A DNA stretch of 64,000 bases from Aquitalea pelogenes (GTDB taxonomy: Bacteria; Pseudomonadota; Gammaproteobacteria; Burkholderiales; Chromobacteriaceae): NCBI RefSeq assembly GCF_001515305.1, contig NZ_LNQV01000015.1, forward strand, positions 29,858 to 93,857, read 5' to 3'. The notes beneath the pieces are model-generated. The model was not told where the DNA came from. It saw only the letters and a program-made list of their open reading frames with translations, and searched no databases. Both the position numbers and the translations under genes were made by a program. Positions 19,119 through 28,111 of the stretch are shown one piece after another; the first letter of the stretch is position 1, and every line of letters begins with the position of its first letter.

Positions 19119-19592
19119 TCAGGACTGGATCTGGCTTTGCAGGTAGTTGGCCAGGCTGACATCCCGGATCAGGCTGAGCTGGGTTTCCAGCCAGTCTATG
19201 GTTTCTTCGCAGTGTTCCAGCAGTTCTTGCAGCAGTTCGCGGCTGACGTAGTCCTGCTTCTGTTCGCAATGGGCGATGCCCTCTACCAGCAAGGGGCGCT
19301 GTACTTCAAGTTCATAGCGCAAGTCGCTGCGCAGGCACTCTTCCACGTTTTCGCCGATATGCAATTTGCCCAGGTCTTGCAGATTGGGCAGGCCTTCCAG
19401 AAACAGGATGCGCTCGATCAGTTCATCCGCTTCCTTCATCACGCGGATGGATTGCTTGTACTGGTAGTCGTTCAGCCTCTCCAGGCCCCAGTTACGGAAC
19501 ATGCGGGCGTGCAGGAAATACTGGTTGATGGCGGTCAGTTCGTTGCGCAAGACGTGGTTGAGCAGCTTGATGACGGATTTGTCTGCTTTCAT
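19119..19592 (-). CDS. bfr: Bacterioferritin subunit, heme-binding type lacking ferroxidase ligands
   Basis: 157-aa iron-storage subunit, 24-mer family. Seen: [21 protein letters not shown] at the N-terminus and the heme-ligand Met52 in IRVMKEAD. Compared by position with E. coli Bfr, the ferroxidase ligands Glu51 and His54 are Val51 and Glu54, and Glu127 and His130 are Cys128 and Thr131 (one residue is inserted before them); Glu18 and Glu94 remain. So this subunit should bind heme but not form a diiron center. It lies eight bases downstream of a second bacterioferritin gene with the opposite pattern, implying a mixed shell, as known for BfrA/BfrB of Neisseria. Confidence 0.93.
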   Translation of the reverse strand: MKADKSVIKLLNHVLRNELTAINQYFLHARMFRNWGLERLNDYQYKQSIRVMKEADELIERILFLEGLPNLQDLGKLHIGENVEECLRSDLRYELEVQRPLLVEGIAHCEQKQDYVSRELLQELLEHCEETIDWLETQLSLIRDVSLANYLQSQIQS

Positions 19593-19600
19593 GGGTGTCC

Positions 19601-20071
19601 TTACGCCATCTGGCTTTGCAGGTAGTTGGGCAGGCCGGTCAGGTCAATCAGTCGCAGCTGTTTTTCCAGGAAATAGGCGTGGTCCATTTCGGTGTCATCC
19701 AGTTGCAGCACCAGCATTTCACGGCTGACAAAGTCTTCTGCCTGTTCACACTGGGCAATGCCTTGCTTCAAGGCAGCAGTGACCTTGTACTCCAGCGCGA
19801 GGTCTGCCTTGAGCATGTCGGGAACAGTCTTGCCGATGTGCAGTGCTTCGCGCTTGCTCAGGTCGGGCTTGCCTTCCAGAAACAGGATGCGCTGGATGAT
19901 GGCCTGCGCGTGTTCGCGTTCGTGGGCGGATTCGTGCAATGCCTTTTCCGCCAGTTTGCCAAGGCCCATGTCGGCATACATTTCACCATGCAGCAAATAC
20001 TGGTCGACCGCGGTGAGCTCTCCAGCCAGCAGCGTGTTGAGCAAATCAATAATGGCTTGTTTGCCTTGCAT
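19601..20071 (-). CDS. bfr: Bacterioferritin subunit, ferroxidase type lacking the heme Met
   Basis: 156-aa bacterioferritin. Seen: Glu18 in [13 protein letters not shown], Glu51 and His54 in [11 protein letters not shown], Glu94 in LALEYKV, and Glu128/His131 in [12 protein letters not shown], i.e. a full diiron set. Position 52, the heme-ligating Met in E. coli Bfr, is Arg. It is therefore the catalytic partner of the heme-type subunit encoded just downstream (8-base gap, same strand). The start at 20071 has AAGGAA upstream; a 42-residue longer reading (20197) is not family-like. No Fur box was securely identified upstream. Confidence 0.93.
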   Translation of the reverse strand: MQGKQAIIDLLNTLLAGELTAVDQYLLHGEMYADMGLGKLAEKALHESAHEREHAQAIIQRILFLEGKPDLSKREALHIGKTVPDMLKADLALEYKVTAALKQGIAQCEQAEDFVSREMLVLQLDDTEMDHAYFLEKQLRLIDLTGLPNYLQSQMA

Positions 20072-20253
20072 AAAGGAATTCCTTCCGTCTGTGATATACA
20101 GCTGTGCCCAGGCCACGGCCTTAAGCACATGAACAGCCTGGATTGTAACGGGTATATCCGCTTGCCGGATGGTATCCGTGCAAGGTTCTGAAGTCATCAG
20201 TCTAGTACCATGCCGCGGTCAATGCACGACAGGTGCAACAGTCCTGTTCTGGC

Positions 20254-23200
20254 TCAGGATGAAGAACCCTGATTGGCCTGTGCCGAACTGAGCGCTTGCA
20301 GTTGCTTGTCCAGTACCGCCTGCAAATCATCCACCGCGGCATACAGGGCTTGCACCTGTGGCAGGGCTTCGCTGATGTCTTCATGCTCGTGGCAATAGGC
20401 TTCCAGCGCCTGACAGCTGTTGATCACCTGGCTGGCACTGATGATGCGGGCGGCGCCCTTGATCTGGTGCGCCTGCCGTGCTACCCCCGGGCTGTTGCCC
20501 AGCAGTACGAGGGATCTGAGCGCCTCGGTGTCATCCTGCAAGCCTTGTCGCAGGTGTGACAGCAACTGATGGAGCTGCTCGTCTTCCATGAACTCCAGTT
20601 CGTTCAGGCTGTAACTGACAGCGGGAATGCTTTCTTCCAGTTCCAGCCGGTCTTTCATGTGATGCTGCAGGCAGACGCGCAGGCCGGAGAGGCTGACGGG
20701 TTTGAACAGGCAGTCGTCCATGCCGGCAGCCAGACAGCGTGCCTTTTCGTCCGGCAGGGCGTTGGCGGTGAAGCCCAGCAACAACACCGGCGGGCGTTGC
20801 TCCTGCTCTTCTTGCTGCCGGATCGCCTGTGCCAGCTGATAGCCATTCATTTCCGGCATGTTGCAGTCGGTAAACACCACGTGGAACTGCCCCTGCTGCC
20901 ACAGCATCAGGCCTTCGCGGCCGTGGGTGGCCGTGCTGGTCTGGTGTCCCAGATAGCGCAGTTGCTGGGCCAACAGCAGCCGGTTTGCCGCATTGTCGTC
21001 CACTACCAGGATGCGCAAGGCCAGTTCATCGGCCAGCCCGTTGCTGCCCGGGGTCTGGCTGGCCGGCGCAGGTGGGACATAGGCCTGTTCCGACAGCGGC
21101 AACCTGAGTTCGATATCCAGCCGGGTGCCGTCATACAGGCGACTGCTGAGGTTGAGCGAGCCTTGCATCATTTCACACAGGGTGCGGCTGATCACCAGCC
21201 CCAGGCCCGTCCCGCTGTGTACATTGCGTGCCGTGCCACGTGCCTGGCCAAACGGCATGAACAGGCGCTGCTGGTCTTCTTCGGAAATGCCGATACCGGT
21301 ATCGGTGACGCGGATGTGCACCAGCAACTGCTGATCGGGCAGCAGGCTTTGGCGGACCCGGACATTGACGCTGCCCTGGGTGGTGAACTTGATGGCATTG
21401 CTGAGCAGATTGGACAGGATCTGCTTGAAGCGCAGCGGGTCGAGCATGACCTGCCACTGTGCCGGGTCTGGCGGTTCCACATCCAGAAACAGTCCCAGCT
21501 GCTTTTGCCGCGCCAGTCCGTCAAAAACGCGCACCACGGACTGGGACAGCTCCAGCAGGTTGCAAGGCTCCGGGTTCAGGCTGAGATGACCGGATTCGAT
21601 GCGCACGATATCCAGAATGTCGCCAATCAGCCCCAACAGCCCCTGTGCCGAGTCATACGCCACCTGCAAGGACGGCCGGTCGACCATGCCGTGTTCGGCC
21701 TGACGCAAGGCCAGCTCCAGCATGCCGATGACGGCGCTCATCGGCGTGCGGATTTCATGGCTCATGGTGGCCAGGAAGGTGGTCTTGGCCTGGCTGGCCT
21801 TGTCAGCCTGATCCTTGGCGGCTTGCAGTTCTTCAATCAGCCGGCGCCGTTCGCTGATGTCAATCCAGCCGCATATCACGCCGCGAATCACCCCTTCGGT
21901 ATCGCGGAACGGCTGGATCCAGTGAAAGGCAGAGACATGCTGCTTGTTCAGCATGACCTCCCGGTCACGCTGGATGGGCACACCGTATTCGATGGCCAGC
22001 TGGTAATCCTGGGCCAGCGTGGTGCGGGTCTTGTCATCAATGTCGATGAGGCCGCCAATATTGTCGCGATGGCTCATGGCCTCTTCACGCGTCAGCGCCA
22101 GCGCCAGCGCCTGCAAATAATGCTCGTTGCAGCTGATGAGCAAGCCCTTTCGGTCCAGCACGTAAACCGGATAAGGCGTGACATCAATCAGCGTGGTCAT
22201 GAAGTTGAGTTGGTCGTTAAGGGCCTTTTCTGCGGTTTGCCGCTTGACGATCTGCTTGCGCAAACGGCTGTTCCAAGCCAGGGACACCAGTAACAGGATG
22301 CTGGCCACCCCGATCACCAGATAGATCAGGCCCAGGCTGTAGTCATACCAGCTTTGGTTGCTGGCCCCCACATTGGTGCGCCAGCGTTCGTTGAACAGAT
22401 TGTCCAGGCTTTCCGGCCCGATGCTGAACAGGGCCTTGTTGATGATGTCGCGCAGCATCGGCTCGTCTGCCTGCATGGCCAGCGACAGCGCATTGGTGGG
22501 AAGCCCGGTGATATTCACTTCACGCAGCTTGCCGTTGAACAGCAAGGGCAGGTAGTAGCGGCTGTTCATGGTGGCCACCAGCGCCATGTCCGCCTTGCCG
22601 TTTTCCACCAAGTCGAATGCCGATACCGGGTTATTCACCTCCTTGAAAATGGCACCGGGCAGTACCTTGCCCCAGCCCATGGCTTCCACCAGGCCGCGAT
22701 TGACCGCAATCACCTTGTTGTGCAGATCGTCCACACTGCGCGGCGCATCGGCATTGTTGCGAATGACCAGATTGTAGGAAAGATAGGTCACCGGATCGGA
22801 CAACAGCAGGCCCGGCTTGTTTTCACTCCCGATGCGCACCGGCGTGACCGCAAGGTCAACCTGCTTGTAGCGCATCATTTCCATGGTGTTTTCCAGCGAG
22901 TGCGACTTCTTCACTTCCAGTCGCACTCCGATACGTGGCGCAATCAGCTCCAGCAGCTCGGCAGTGGCACCGCGCCATTCGCCCTGGTCATCAAAAAAGG
23001 AAATCGGTGCCAGCGTATGGCTGGCCGCTATGCGCAGCACCGGATGCTGTTTGAGCCATTCCCGCTCCGCCGGCGTGAAGTTGATGGGGAAGGCGTAGGG
23101 CTGCAAGAACATGGCGCCACCACTCCAGCGCTGCATCAATTGCAATTGCTGGGCCTGGCCCAACTGTCCCAGTGCCTTGTTGACCGCCGTTTGCAAGGGA

Positions 23201-23940
23201 CCGCTGCCAGCCGGCATGGCAAAGGACCAGTTACTGTCCCAGCGCGCACGGCGAATGATGCGCAGGTCATCCACCAGATTCTGATTGGCTTCGTAATTGA
23301 TGGCGGTGGCATCGCCCATGAACAGGTCGATCTGGTGGGCTTGCAAGGCGGCCAAGCCTTTGGCTACCGAGTCGTAATAACTGATATCCGCCTCAGGGTA
23401 GACCTCCCTGGCCAGCGCAGGGGAATGGTAGAGATGACGCATGCCAATGCGCACCTTGTGCGGATTGGGTTCCTCAAACCCCACCAGCACAGGCATGTCG
23501 CGCAGATAGGGCTTGCTCAGCTGCAACTTGTTGAGTTGCAGTTCGAAGGGCGTGACCGCACTGAGCAAATCAATCTCACCGCGCATCACTGCTTCCATGG
23601 CCAGTTGACGGCTGGCATAGCTCACCACAACGGGCTTTACTTTCAGCGCCTGGCCCAGATAGCCAAGCACATCAGCGCTCACGCCCTGAAAGGTGCCGCT
23701 CATGTTGCTGATGTCAAAGGGCGGCAAATCGCGGGCAACACCAAGACGCAGCACTTGCTTGTCATGCAGCCACTTGCTTTCCTCCGGCGTCAGCTCCAGC
23801 AGCCCTGGCACATTGAGTGGCTGAGCCAGCAAGGTGAGTGGCTGCGGAGCAGTAGTCGGTGCAGCAAGCGACGTTGCCGCCATGCCGGGCAGGGCCTGCA
23901 AACAACAGCAGATGACGAAGCAGCGAAACAAGAAGTGCAT
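20254..23940 (-). CDS. BvgS/EvgS-type hybrid sensor histidine kinase
   Basis: 1228-aa inner-membrane phosphorelay kinase. Domains in order: signal peptide; two tandem periplasmic SBP_bac_3 (Venus flytrap) domains, roughly residues 50-290 and 300-535; a membrane segment around 545-570 (LGLIYLVIGVASILLLVSLAW); a PAS domain around 595-720; HisKA with SHEIRTPM; HATPase_c with SNAIKFT, DTGIGISEED and GTGLGLVISRT; a receiver domain (RILVVDDNAANR, phospho-Asp in FTDCNMPEMNGY); and a C-terminal HPt with the His in AHQIKGAA. Size and order match Bordetella BvgS. No BvgA/EvgA-type regulator is adjacent: the neighbours are bacterioferritin and a small unknown gene, so the output partner is encoded elsewhere. 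Start 23940 gives a good signal peptide. Confidence 0.92.
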   Translation of the reverse strand: MHFLFRCFVICCCLQALPGMAATSLAAPTTAPQPLTLLAQPLNVPGLLELTPEESKWLHDKQVLRLGVARDLPPFDISNMSGTFQGVSADVLGYLGQALKVKPVVVSYASRQLAMEAVMRGEIDLLSAVTPFELQLNKLQLSKPYLRDMPVLVGFEEPNPHKVRIGMRHLYHSPALAREVYPEADISYYDSVAKGLAALQAHQIDLFMGDATAINYEANQNLVDDLRIIRRARWDSNWSFAMPAGSGPLQTAVNKALGQLGQAQQLQLMQRWSGGAMFLQPYAFPINFTPAEREWLKQHPVLRIAASHTLAPISFFDDQGEWRGATAELLELIAPRIGVRLEVKKSHSLENTMEMMRYKQVDLAVTPVRIGSENKPGLLLSDPVTYLSYNLVIRNNADAPRSVDDLHNKVIAVNRGLVEAMGWGKVLPGAIFKEVNNPVSAFDLVENGKADMALVATMNSRYYLPLLFNGKLREVNITGLPTNALSLAMQADEPMLRDIINKALFSIGPESLDNLFNERWRTNVGASNQSWYDYSLGLIYLVIGVASILLLVSLAWNSRLRKQIVKRQTAEKALNDQLNFMTTLIDVTPYPVYVLDRKGLLISCNEHYLQALALALTREEAMSHRDNIGGLIDIDDKTRTTLAQDYQLAIEYGVPIQRDREVMLNKQHVSAFHWIQPFRDTEGVIRGVICGWIDISERRRLIEELQAAKDQADKASQAKTTFLATMSHEIRTPMSAVIGMLELALRQAEHGMVDRPSLQVAYDSAQGLLGLIGDILDIVRIESGHLSLNPEPCNLLELSQSVVRVFDGLARQKQLGLFLDVEPPDPAQWQVMLDPLRFKQILSNLLSNAIKFTTQGSVNVRVRQSLLPDQQLLVHIRVTDTGIGISEEDQQRLFMPFGQARGTARNVHSGTGLGLVISRTLCEMMQGSLNLSSRLYDGTRLDIELRLPLSEQAYVPPAPASQTPGSNGLADELALRILVVDDNAANRLLLAQQLRYLGHQTSTATHGREGLMLWQQGQFHVVFTDCNMPEMNGYQLAQAIRQQEEQEQRPPVLLLGFTANALPDEKARCLAAGMDDCLFKPVSLSGLRVCLQHHMKDRLELEESIPAVSYSLNELEFMEDEQLHQLLSHLRQGLQDDTEALRSLVLLGNSPGVARQAHQIKGAARIISASQVINSCQALEAYCHEHEDISEALPQVQALYAAVDDLQAVLDKQLQALSSAQANQGSSS

Positions 23941-24299
23941 GGCATTCCCACTGTTCAGTATTCGATGTGCCGGCCTCCGGTCACTCGTCCAGAAGCAAGG
24001 CGAGCCAGGCAGGGTGTGGCAGCTACCATCGAATGCATGAGCCAATACCACCCAGCCAGAGGGTACGTTGGCATTTGTCTTTTTCTAGCAAACTACTTCT
24101 GAACAGTATTGGGGAAATTTCTCAAAAATACTAAGTAATACTTAGGACTAGTAGACGGGGATAAGCAGGAAGACAGCCATTTAAAGAAAGGCTGAAAATT
24201 CAGTAAAGACAAGGCATTGACTGCGCATGCCAGGCGGGGGGTGTTGTCAGGCAAAAGCCTGGAGACGACGCTGTTGACCCGTCATTTTGCCAGCAGGGC
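23941..24299. other. Promoter region of the hybrid kinase gene
   Basis: About 360 AT-richer bases between the hybrid kinase start and the end of the small gene at 24300. It contains the 15-base palindrome at 24131-24145, then a run rich in A/G with no ORF. The kinase promoter must lie here. Confidence 0.5.
24131..24145. promoter_or_regulatory. Perfect 15-bp palindrome, candidate operator
   Basis: CTAAGTA and TACTTAG are perfect inverted repeats around a single A, about 190 bases upstream of the hybrid kinase start codon in an AT-rich region. A dyad of this size fits a dimeric regulator site; which protein binds is unknown. Confidence 0.4.
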
Positions 24300-24491
24300 T
24301 TATTGCAGGTCTTCGACTTTTTCCATTTTGCGGGTACGCAAGTCCACCACCCGGTGAATCTCGACGCGGATCTTGCCCTTGTACAACAGATACATCAGCT
24401 TGGCGGCCTTGCGTGCCTGCTCGTGCGTAGAATGCCACGGCCCGGTGTCATCCACGCCGAATTCACGCGAAATCAGGCGCAATCGGTACAT
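24300..24491 (-). CDS. Small conserved-looking protein of unknown function
   Basis: 63-aa basic soluble protein; I do not recognise the family. It opens MYRLRLISREFGVDDTGPW, has an amphipathic middle (EQARKAAKLMYLLYKGKIRVEI) and ends in a charged segment (VVDLRTRKMEKVEDLQ). Two adjacent ATGs (24494 and 24491) are possible; the second is chosen because GGAG then sits six bases upstream. It stands alone between the hybrid kinase promoter and a terminator that closes the Nudix gene, so it likely has its own promoter in 24495-24580. The regular mix of residues and proper start signal argue that it is a real gene. Confidence 0.65.
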   Translation of the reverse strand: MYRLRLISREFGVDDTGPWHSTHEQARKAAKLMYLLYKGKIRVEIHRVVDLRTRKMEKVEDLQ

Positions 24492-24581
24492 CATGCACTC
24501 CAGTTCAGGGGGTTTCCAATGGAATTATTGCGACGATCGGCACATGATGCCAGACCTGCCCCCTGATCGTGAAGCGGACAC

Positions 24582-24605
24582 AAAAAAGCCGGCCTCTTGG
24601 CCGGC
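24582..24605 (-). terminator. Intrinsic terminator of the Nudix gene
   Basis: On the minus strand GCCGGCC, loop AAGA, GGCCGGC, then T6. It lies 28 bases after the Nudix hydrolase stop. Confidence 0.92.
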
Positions 24606-24632
24606 ATGTGCATGGACGGGCAAAGTCCGCTG

Positions 24633-25514
24633 TCAGTGCGCCGCGTGTTCGGCAAAACCAGGCTGGAAGCGTAAATCAGCCATGACATCTGCCACCTGCT
24701 GATTGTGCGGACCCCAATACTGCAAGCGCAGCAGGCAATCAATGGCCACCAGGGCGGCATCAATCATGAAGCGCTCTGCCACCAGCAAGTTCTCGACTTC
24801 GGCCAGTGGCACACAGACATGCTCGGCCACCTCGCCATCCTGATTGCAAGGCTCTTCCTTGCCAGACAGCCACAGGTCGTACACATGCAGCCACTCGCGA
24901 TGCAGACCGCGCTGCACCGGGCGCTCGGCCAGCAGCACGCCGGTTTGCGGCAACAGTTCCAGCTTGTCAGCGGGAATGCCTGCCTCTTCCCAGCCTTCAC
25001 GCTCCAGCGCCAGCTCGATGGACTCGCCGGCAGCAATACCGCCACCCATCATATTGTCCATGCGGTTGGGGTCTACCGCCTTGTCCGGGCTGCGGCGGCC
25101 CAGCCACATGCGCACTTCGCCATCAGGCAGTCGAGTGAGTCCGTTCAGGTGTACGGCGCGGCTGGTCAGGCCTAGCGGACGGAAGGCGGCGCGTTCCAGT
25201 TCGAACAGCGGCGTGGCATCCGGCAGGAAGGCGGTAAAGTTTTCATTGCGCCAGCCATTGAGCCAGCCGGCGGCTTGCCAGCGTTTTGCGGCCTGGTCCA
25301 GCTGATGGCTGATGGCGGCGTAATCGCCCTCTACCGTGCAGTGCAAACCATCCGCCTGCAAGCGGAACAAGGCGGCTTCGCTCTCCAGCAGCCGCGCCAG
25401 CCATACCTGGTTGACACAGCCCATGGGCTGACCTGCGATAAACAACGGGGTGAATGCGCTGCGATCGAAACGGGTGATCTTGGCCAGATACCCCAGGACT
25501 CCATCCACTTGCAT
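24633..25514 (-). CDS. Nudix hydrolase with DUF4743-type N-terminal domain
   Basis: 293-aa protein. The N-terminal ~115 residues match the DUF4743 type found fused to Nudix domains (related to the yeast thiamin pyrophosphokinase-associated Nudix proteins). The C-terminal part holds a complete Nudix box, G-x5-E-x7-RE-x2-EE-x-G, in GGIAAGESIELALEREGWEE followed by AGI. Such proteins hydrolyse nucleoside diphosphate-linked compounds; damaged thiamin diphosphate derivatives are a reported substrate class for relatives, which is only a suggestion here. Downstream of recD by 126 bases on the same strand, ending at a strong terminator. Confidence 0.88.
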   Translation of the reverse strand: MQVDGVLGYLAKITRFDRSAFTPLFIAGQPMGCVNQVWLARLLESEAALFRLQADGLHCTVEGDYAAISHQLDQAAKRWQAAGWLNGWRNENFTAFLPDATPLFELERAAFRPLGLTSRAVHLNGLTRLPDGEVRMWLGRRSPDKAVDPNRMDNMMGGGIAAGESIELALEREGWEEAGIPADKLELLPQTGVLLAERPVQRGLHREWLHVYDLWLSGKEEPCNQDGEVAEHVCVPLAEVENLLVAERFMIDAALVAIDCLLRLQYWGPHNQQVADVMADLRFQPGFAEHAAH

Positions 25515-25640
25515 GATGACTCCGAACAGACTGCCTATTGCGGGAAGGCGCCATCATAGGATGCAAAACCGGATTTGCCCAACTTTTTCAGCATCTTGCC
25601 GCTGAAATCCGATTATTCCATTTGGAAGTGTTGCAGAAAA

Positions 25641-27365
25641 TCATCGTCCCCCGTCCAGCAACAGATCTGCCAGACCGGAATGCCGTACCGGGGCCAGCCT
25701 CACGCCCTGCAGCCAGGTTTCCTCGTCACCGCACACCGCAAACTGGCGACGGGCACGGGTAATGGCGGTGTATACCAGGGCGCGATCAAGCAGCGGCCCC
25801 GGTGTGGCTGGCAATTGCAGCCAGACGGTGTCGAATTCCGAGCCCTGGCTTTTGTGGACAGTCATGGCAAACACCGTTTCATGCTGCGGCAGGCGCCCCG
25901 GGGCAAATTCGCGCCAGCTGCCGTCGGCCGCCGGAAATGCAACCCGCAGGCCGCTGTCTCGAACAACGGTAAAACCGATGTCGCCATTGAACAGGCCGAG
26001 GCCGTAATCATTGGCGGTAATCATCACCGGCCGACCGGCATACCAGTCGCGCCCGGCCTGTTTGCGGCCTTGCTGCTCCAGCAGTTGTTCCATGCGCTGG
26101 TTGACCAGGGCAACCTGGCTGCGCTGGGCGGCCAGCAGCATGAACTGCGAAAACGCTGCCTGTATCTGGGCCAGCGGCTGGTCTGCCGCAATGGCAGCCA
26201 GATACGGTTGGCGTTGCTGCCATAGCGCGGCATCGTCCAGCTGGGCGAGCGCGGCAATGTCCGGGTATTGCCCGGCTTGCAGCAAGGCCCAGGCTGCCTG
26301 GGCATCCCCATGGTTGACCAGCGCGGCCAGCCTGCCAATGCCCGAGTCAGCGCGAAAGCGGTGGCTATGGGTGAGCAGTACCACGCTGTCAGCCAGCAGC
26401 CCTGCTTTACCTTCGTCCGGGGGCAGCTCCCCGGCACCGGCTTGTTGCAGCCAATCACGGGTAGCCGGCCGGTAGGCCACCTGCGTGCACAGGTCGCCCA
26501 GTACGGCACCGGCATCCACCGAGGCCAGCTGGTCGCGGTCGCCCAGCAAAATCAGCCTGGCCTGTGACGGCAGTGCATCCAGCAGGCGCGCCATCATGCC
26601 AAGGTCGATCATCGAAGCTTCATCCACCACCAGCACATCCAGCGGCAGTGGCTGGGCTGCATGAAAGCGCGGCTGGGCGCTGCCCGGTCGCAAACCAAGC
26701 AGTCGATGCAGGGTTTGTGCCTGTAACGGTAGCTGCTGGCGAATGGCGTCGGCCACCGGCAGCGTGTCACGGGCGTTACGCACCGACTCGCTCATGCGGG
26801 CAGCGGCCTTGCCGGTGGGCGCGGCCATGGCCATGACCAGTGGTCGTTCCGCCAGCATGGCCAACATGGCCAGCAAACGCACCACCGTGGTGGTTTTGCC
26901 GGTGCCGGGGCCGCCGGACACCACCAGCAGGCGCTGGCGTGCAGCCAGGGCTGCGGCCTGCTTTTGCCGGTCCGGTCCTGTGCTCTGGCCGGGGGAAAAC
27001 AGCTGCTCCAGTACCTGGGCGACTGCATGGGCGTCCTGTGGTAGCGGCGTGGCAGCCAGGCGGGCCAGCTGCCGGGCCAGACACTGTTCGTCAAACCAGT
27101 GATGGGCAAAGTACAAGCGGCTGGCGGCATCCAGAATCAGGGGTGCATAACTGCCCGGTTCACCCAGCAGCGGCGAGGCTTGCAAGCGCTGTCGCTCCGG
27201 ACGGTGGCCGATGGGCAGGCAGACGTGTCCGCTCTGGTTGGCGGCAGCCAGTTCACCCAGCAGGGCCAGTACGCTGTCATCCAGTGCCGGGTCCAGCCGC
27301 AGGAACAACTGGCGCAATTGGCTTGCCAGCTGCGGCTCGGTCGGGGTAGCTAAAACGGTGTTCAT
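25641..27365 (-). CDS. recD: Exodeoxyribonuclease V subunit alpha (RecD)
   Basis: 5'-3' helicase subunit of RecBCD, superfamily 1B (574 aa). Seen: Walker A VSGGPGTGKTTTVVRLLAM near residue 155, APTGKAAARM, VDEASMIDLGMMARLL, LLGDRDQLASVDAG, and the C-terminal MTVHKSQGSEFDTVWL with TAITRARR. The ATG at 27365 overlaps the stop of the upstream periplasmic-binding-protein gene by 4 bases (ATGA), so it is translationally coupled to a gene unrelated to recombination; the longer reading from 27446 is an extension into that gene. recB and recC lie upstream on the same strand, separated from recD by two inserted genes. Confidence 0.95.
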   Translation of the reverse strand: MNTVLATPTEPQLASQLRQLFLRLDPALDDSVLALLGELAAANQSGHVCLPIGHRPERQRLQASPLLGEPGSYAPLILDAASRLYFAHHWFDEQCLARQLARLAATPLPQDAHAVAQVLEQLFSPGQSTGPDRQKQAAALAARQRLLVVSGGPGTGKTTTVVRLLAMLAMLAERPLVMAMAAPTGKAAARMSESVRNARDTLPVADAIRQQLPLQAQTLHRLLGLRPGSAQPRFHAAQPLPLDVLVVDEASMIDLGMMARLLDALPSQARLILLGDRDQLASVDAGAVLGDLCTQVAYRPATRDWLQQAGAGELPPDEGKAGLLADSVVLLTHSHRFRADSGIGRLAALVNHGDAQAAWALLQAGQYPDIAALAQLDDAALWQQRQPYLAAIAADQPLAQIQAAFSQFMLLAAQRSQVALVNQRMEQLLEQQGRKQAGRDWYAGRPVMITANDYGLGLFNGDIGFTVVRDSGLRVAFPAADGSWREFAPGRLPQHETVFAMTVHKSQGSEFDTVWLQLPATPGPLLDRALVYTAITRARRQFAVCGDEETWLQGVRLAPVRHSGLADLLLDGGR

Positions 27366-28111
27366 CCGCGTGGTTTCTGGAAAATGGCCTTGAGCCTGCC
27401 ACTGGCCTGCAGTTGGGCGATGGCGCGATTGAGTGCCGGCAGCCACTGGCGATATTGCGGGTGTATGCGCAGCATCACCGGCTGCACGGCAATCACCCCG
27501 CCCGGCTCGCAGCGCAGCTCTTCGGGAATCATGTTCATGCGCTCAATCTGGCGCTTTTCCAGCACCAGCGCCTGCAAGCGCCCCAGGCGCAGCTTGCTCA
27601 GTGCCTCGTTCTCGCCCTGGGACATTTCATAGCGTATGCCGTAGCGCTGCAGATCGGCGGCAAAGCTGACCAGCGGCTGCCCTTGCAACAGGCCGATGCG
27701 CTGGCCACGCAGTTCTTCCAGATTGCGCAGCCGGCTGCCACCCGGCCGGCTGCATAGCTGGAATTCCAGGGTGCCGATGGGCTGGGTATAAAAACCGCCC
27801 ACTGGTGACATGCTGCGCCAGGAGGGATTGACCCCGACTTCAACGTCCAGCCTGCCTACCTCGAACAACTGCTCGATGCGCAGCGCCGGATAATATTCGA
27901 TGTCAAAACGCACGCCACTGTGCTTGCCGATATGTTCCAGCGCCTCGCGGTAGATACCGGCCATCGGACTGTCCGGCGTGAAGTTGTAGGGGCCGGCATT
28001 GTCTACCACCACCCCGGCCCGCAGATTGACTTCAGCCGCCTGCACCGGCATCAGCAGCAGGCAGCACAGCAGCAACAGGACACTACGCACCCAGTCTGGC
28101 CTCCAGCGCAT
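27362..28111 (-). CDS. Periplasmic substrate-binding-like protein (SBP_bac_3)
   Basis: 249-aa exported protein of the extracellular solute-binding family 3 fold. Seen: signal peptide SVLLLLCCLLLMPVQA with cut after VQA, AGVVVDNAGPYNF, FDIEYYPALRIEQLFEVGRLDVEVGVNPSW, and RGQRIGLLQGQPL. No permease or ATPase is nearby, so it is probably a stand-alone binding or signalling protein, a class common in this phylum. It starts 29 bases inside the end of the polyphosphate kinase gene and its stop overlaps the recD start, so it is locked into the rec transcript. Start 28111 gives a clean signal peptide; the longer frame (28330) is antisense-like filler over pap. Confidence 0.82.
   Translation of the reverse strand: MRWRPDWVRSVLLLLCCLLLMPVQAAEVNLRAGVVVDNAGPYNFTPDSPMAGIYREALEHIGKHSGVRFDIEYYPALRIEQLFEVGRLDVEVGVNPSWRSMSPVGGFYTQPIGTLEFQLCSRPGGSRLRNLEELRGQRIGLLQGQPLVSFAADLQRYGIRYEMSQGENEALSKLRLGRLQALVLEKRQIERMNMIPEELRCEPGGVIAVQPVMLRIHPQYRQWLPALNRAIAQLQASGRLKAIFQKPRG

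Noticed and set aside
22354..24102. 582-codon plus-strand frame opposite the hybrid kinase gene
   Set aside because: Antisense shadow caused by GC-rich codon bias; no ribosome-binding site, no domain, and the minus-strand protein is a full BvgS-type kinase.
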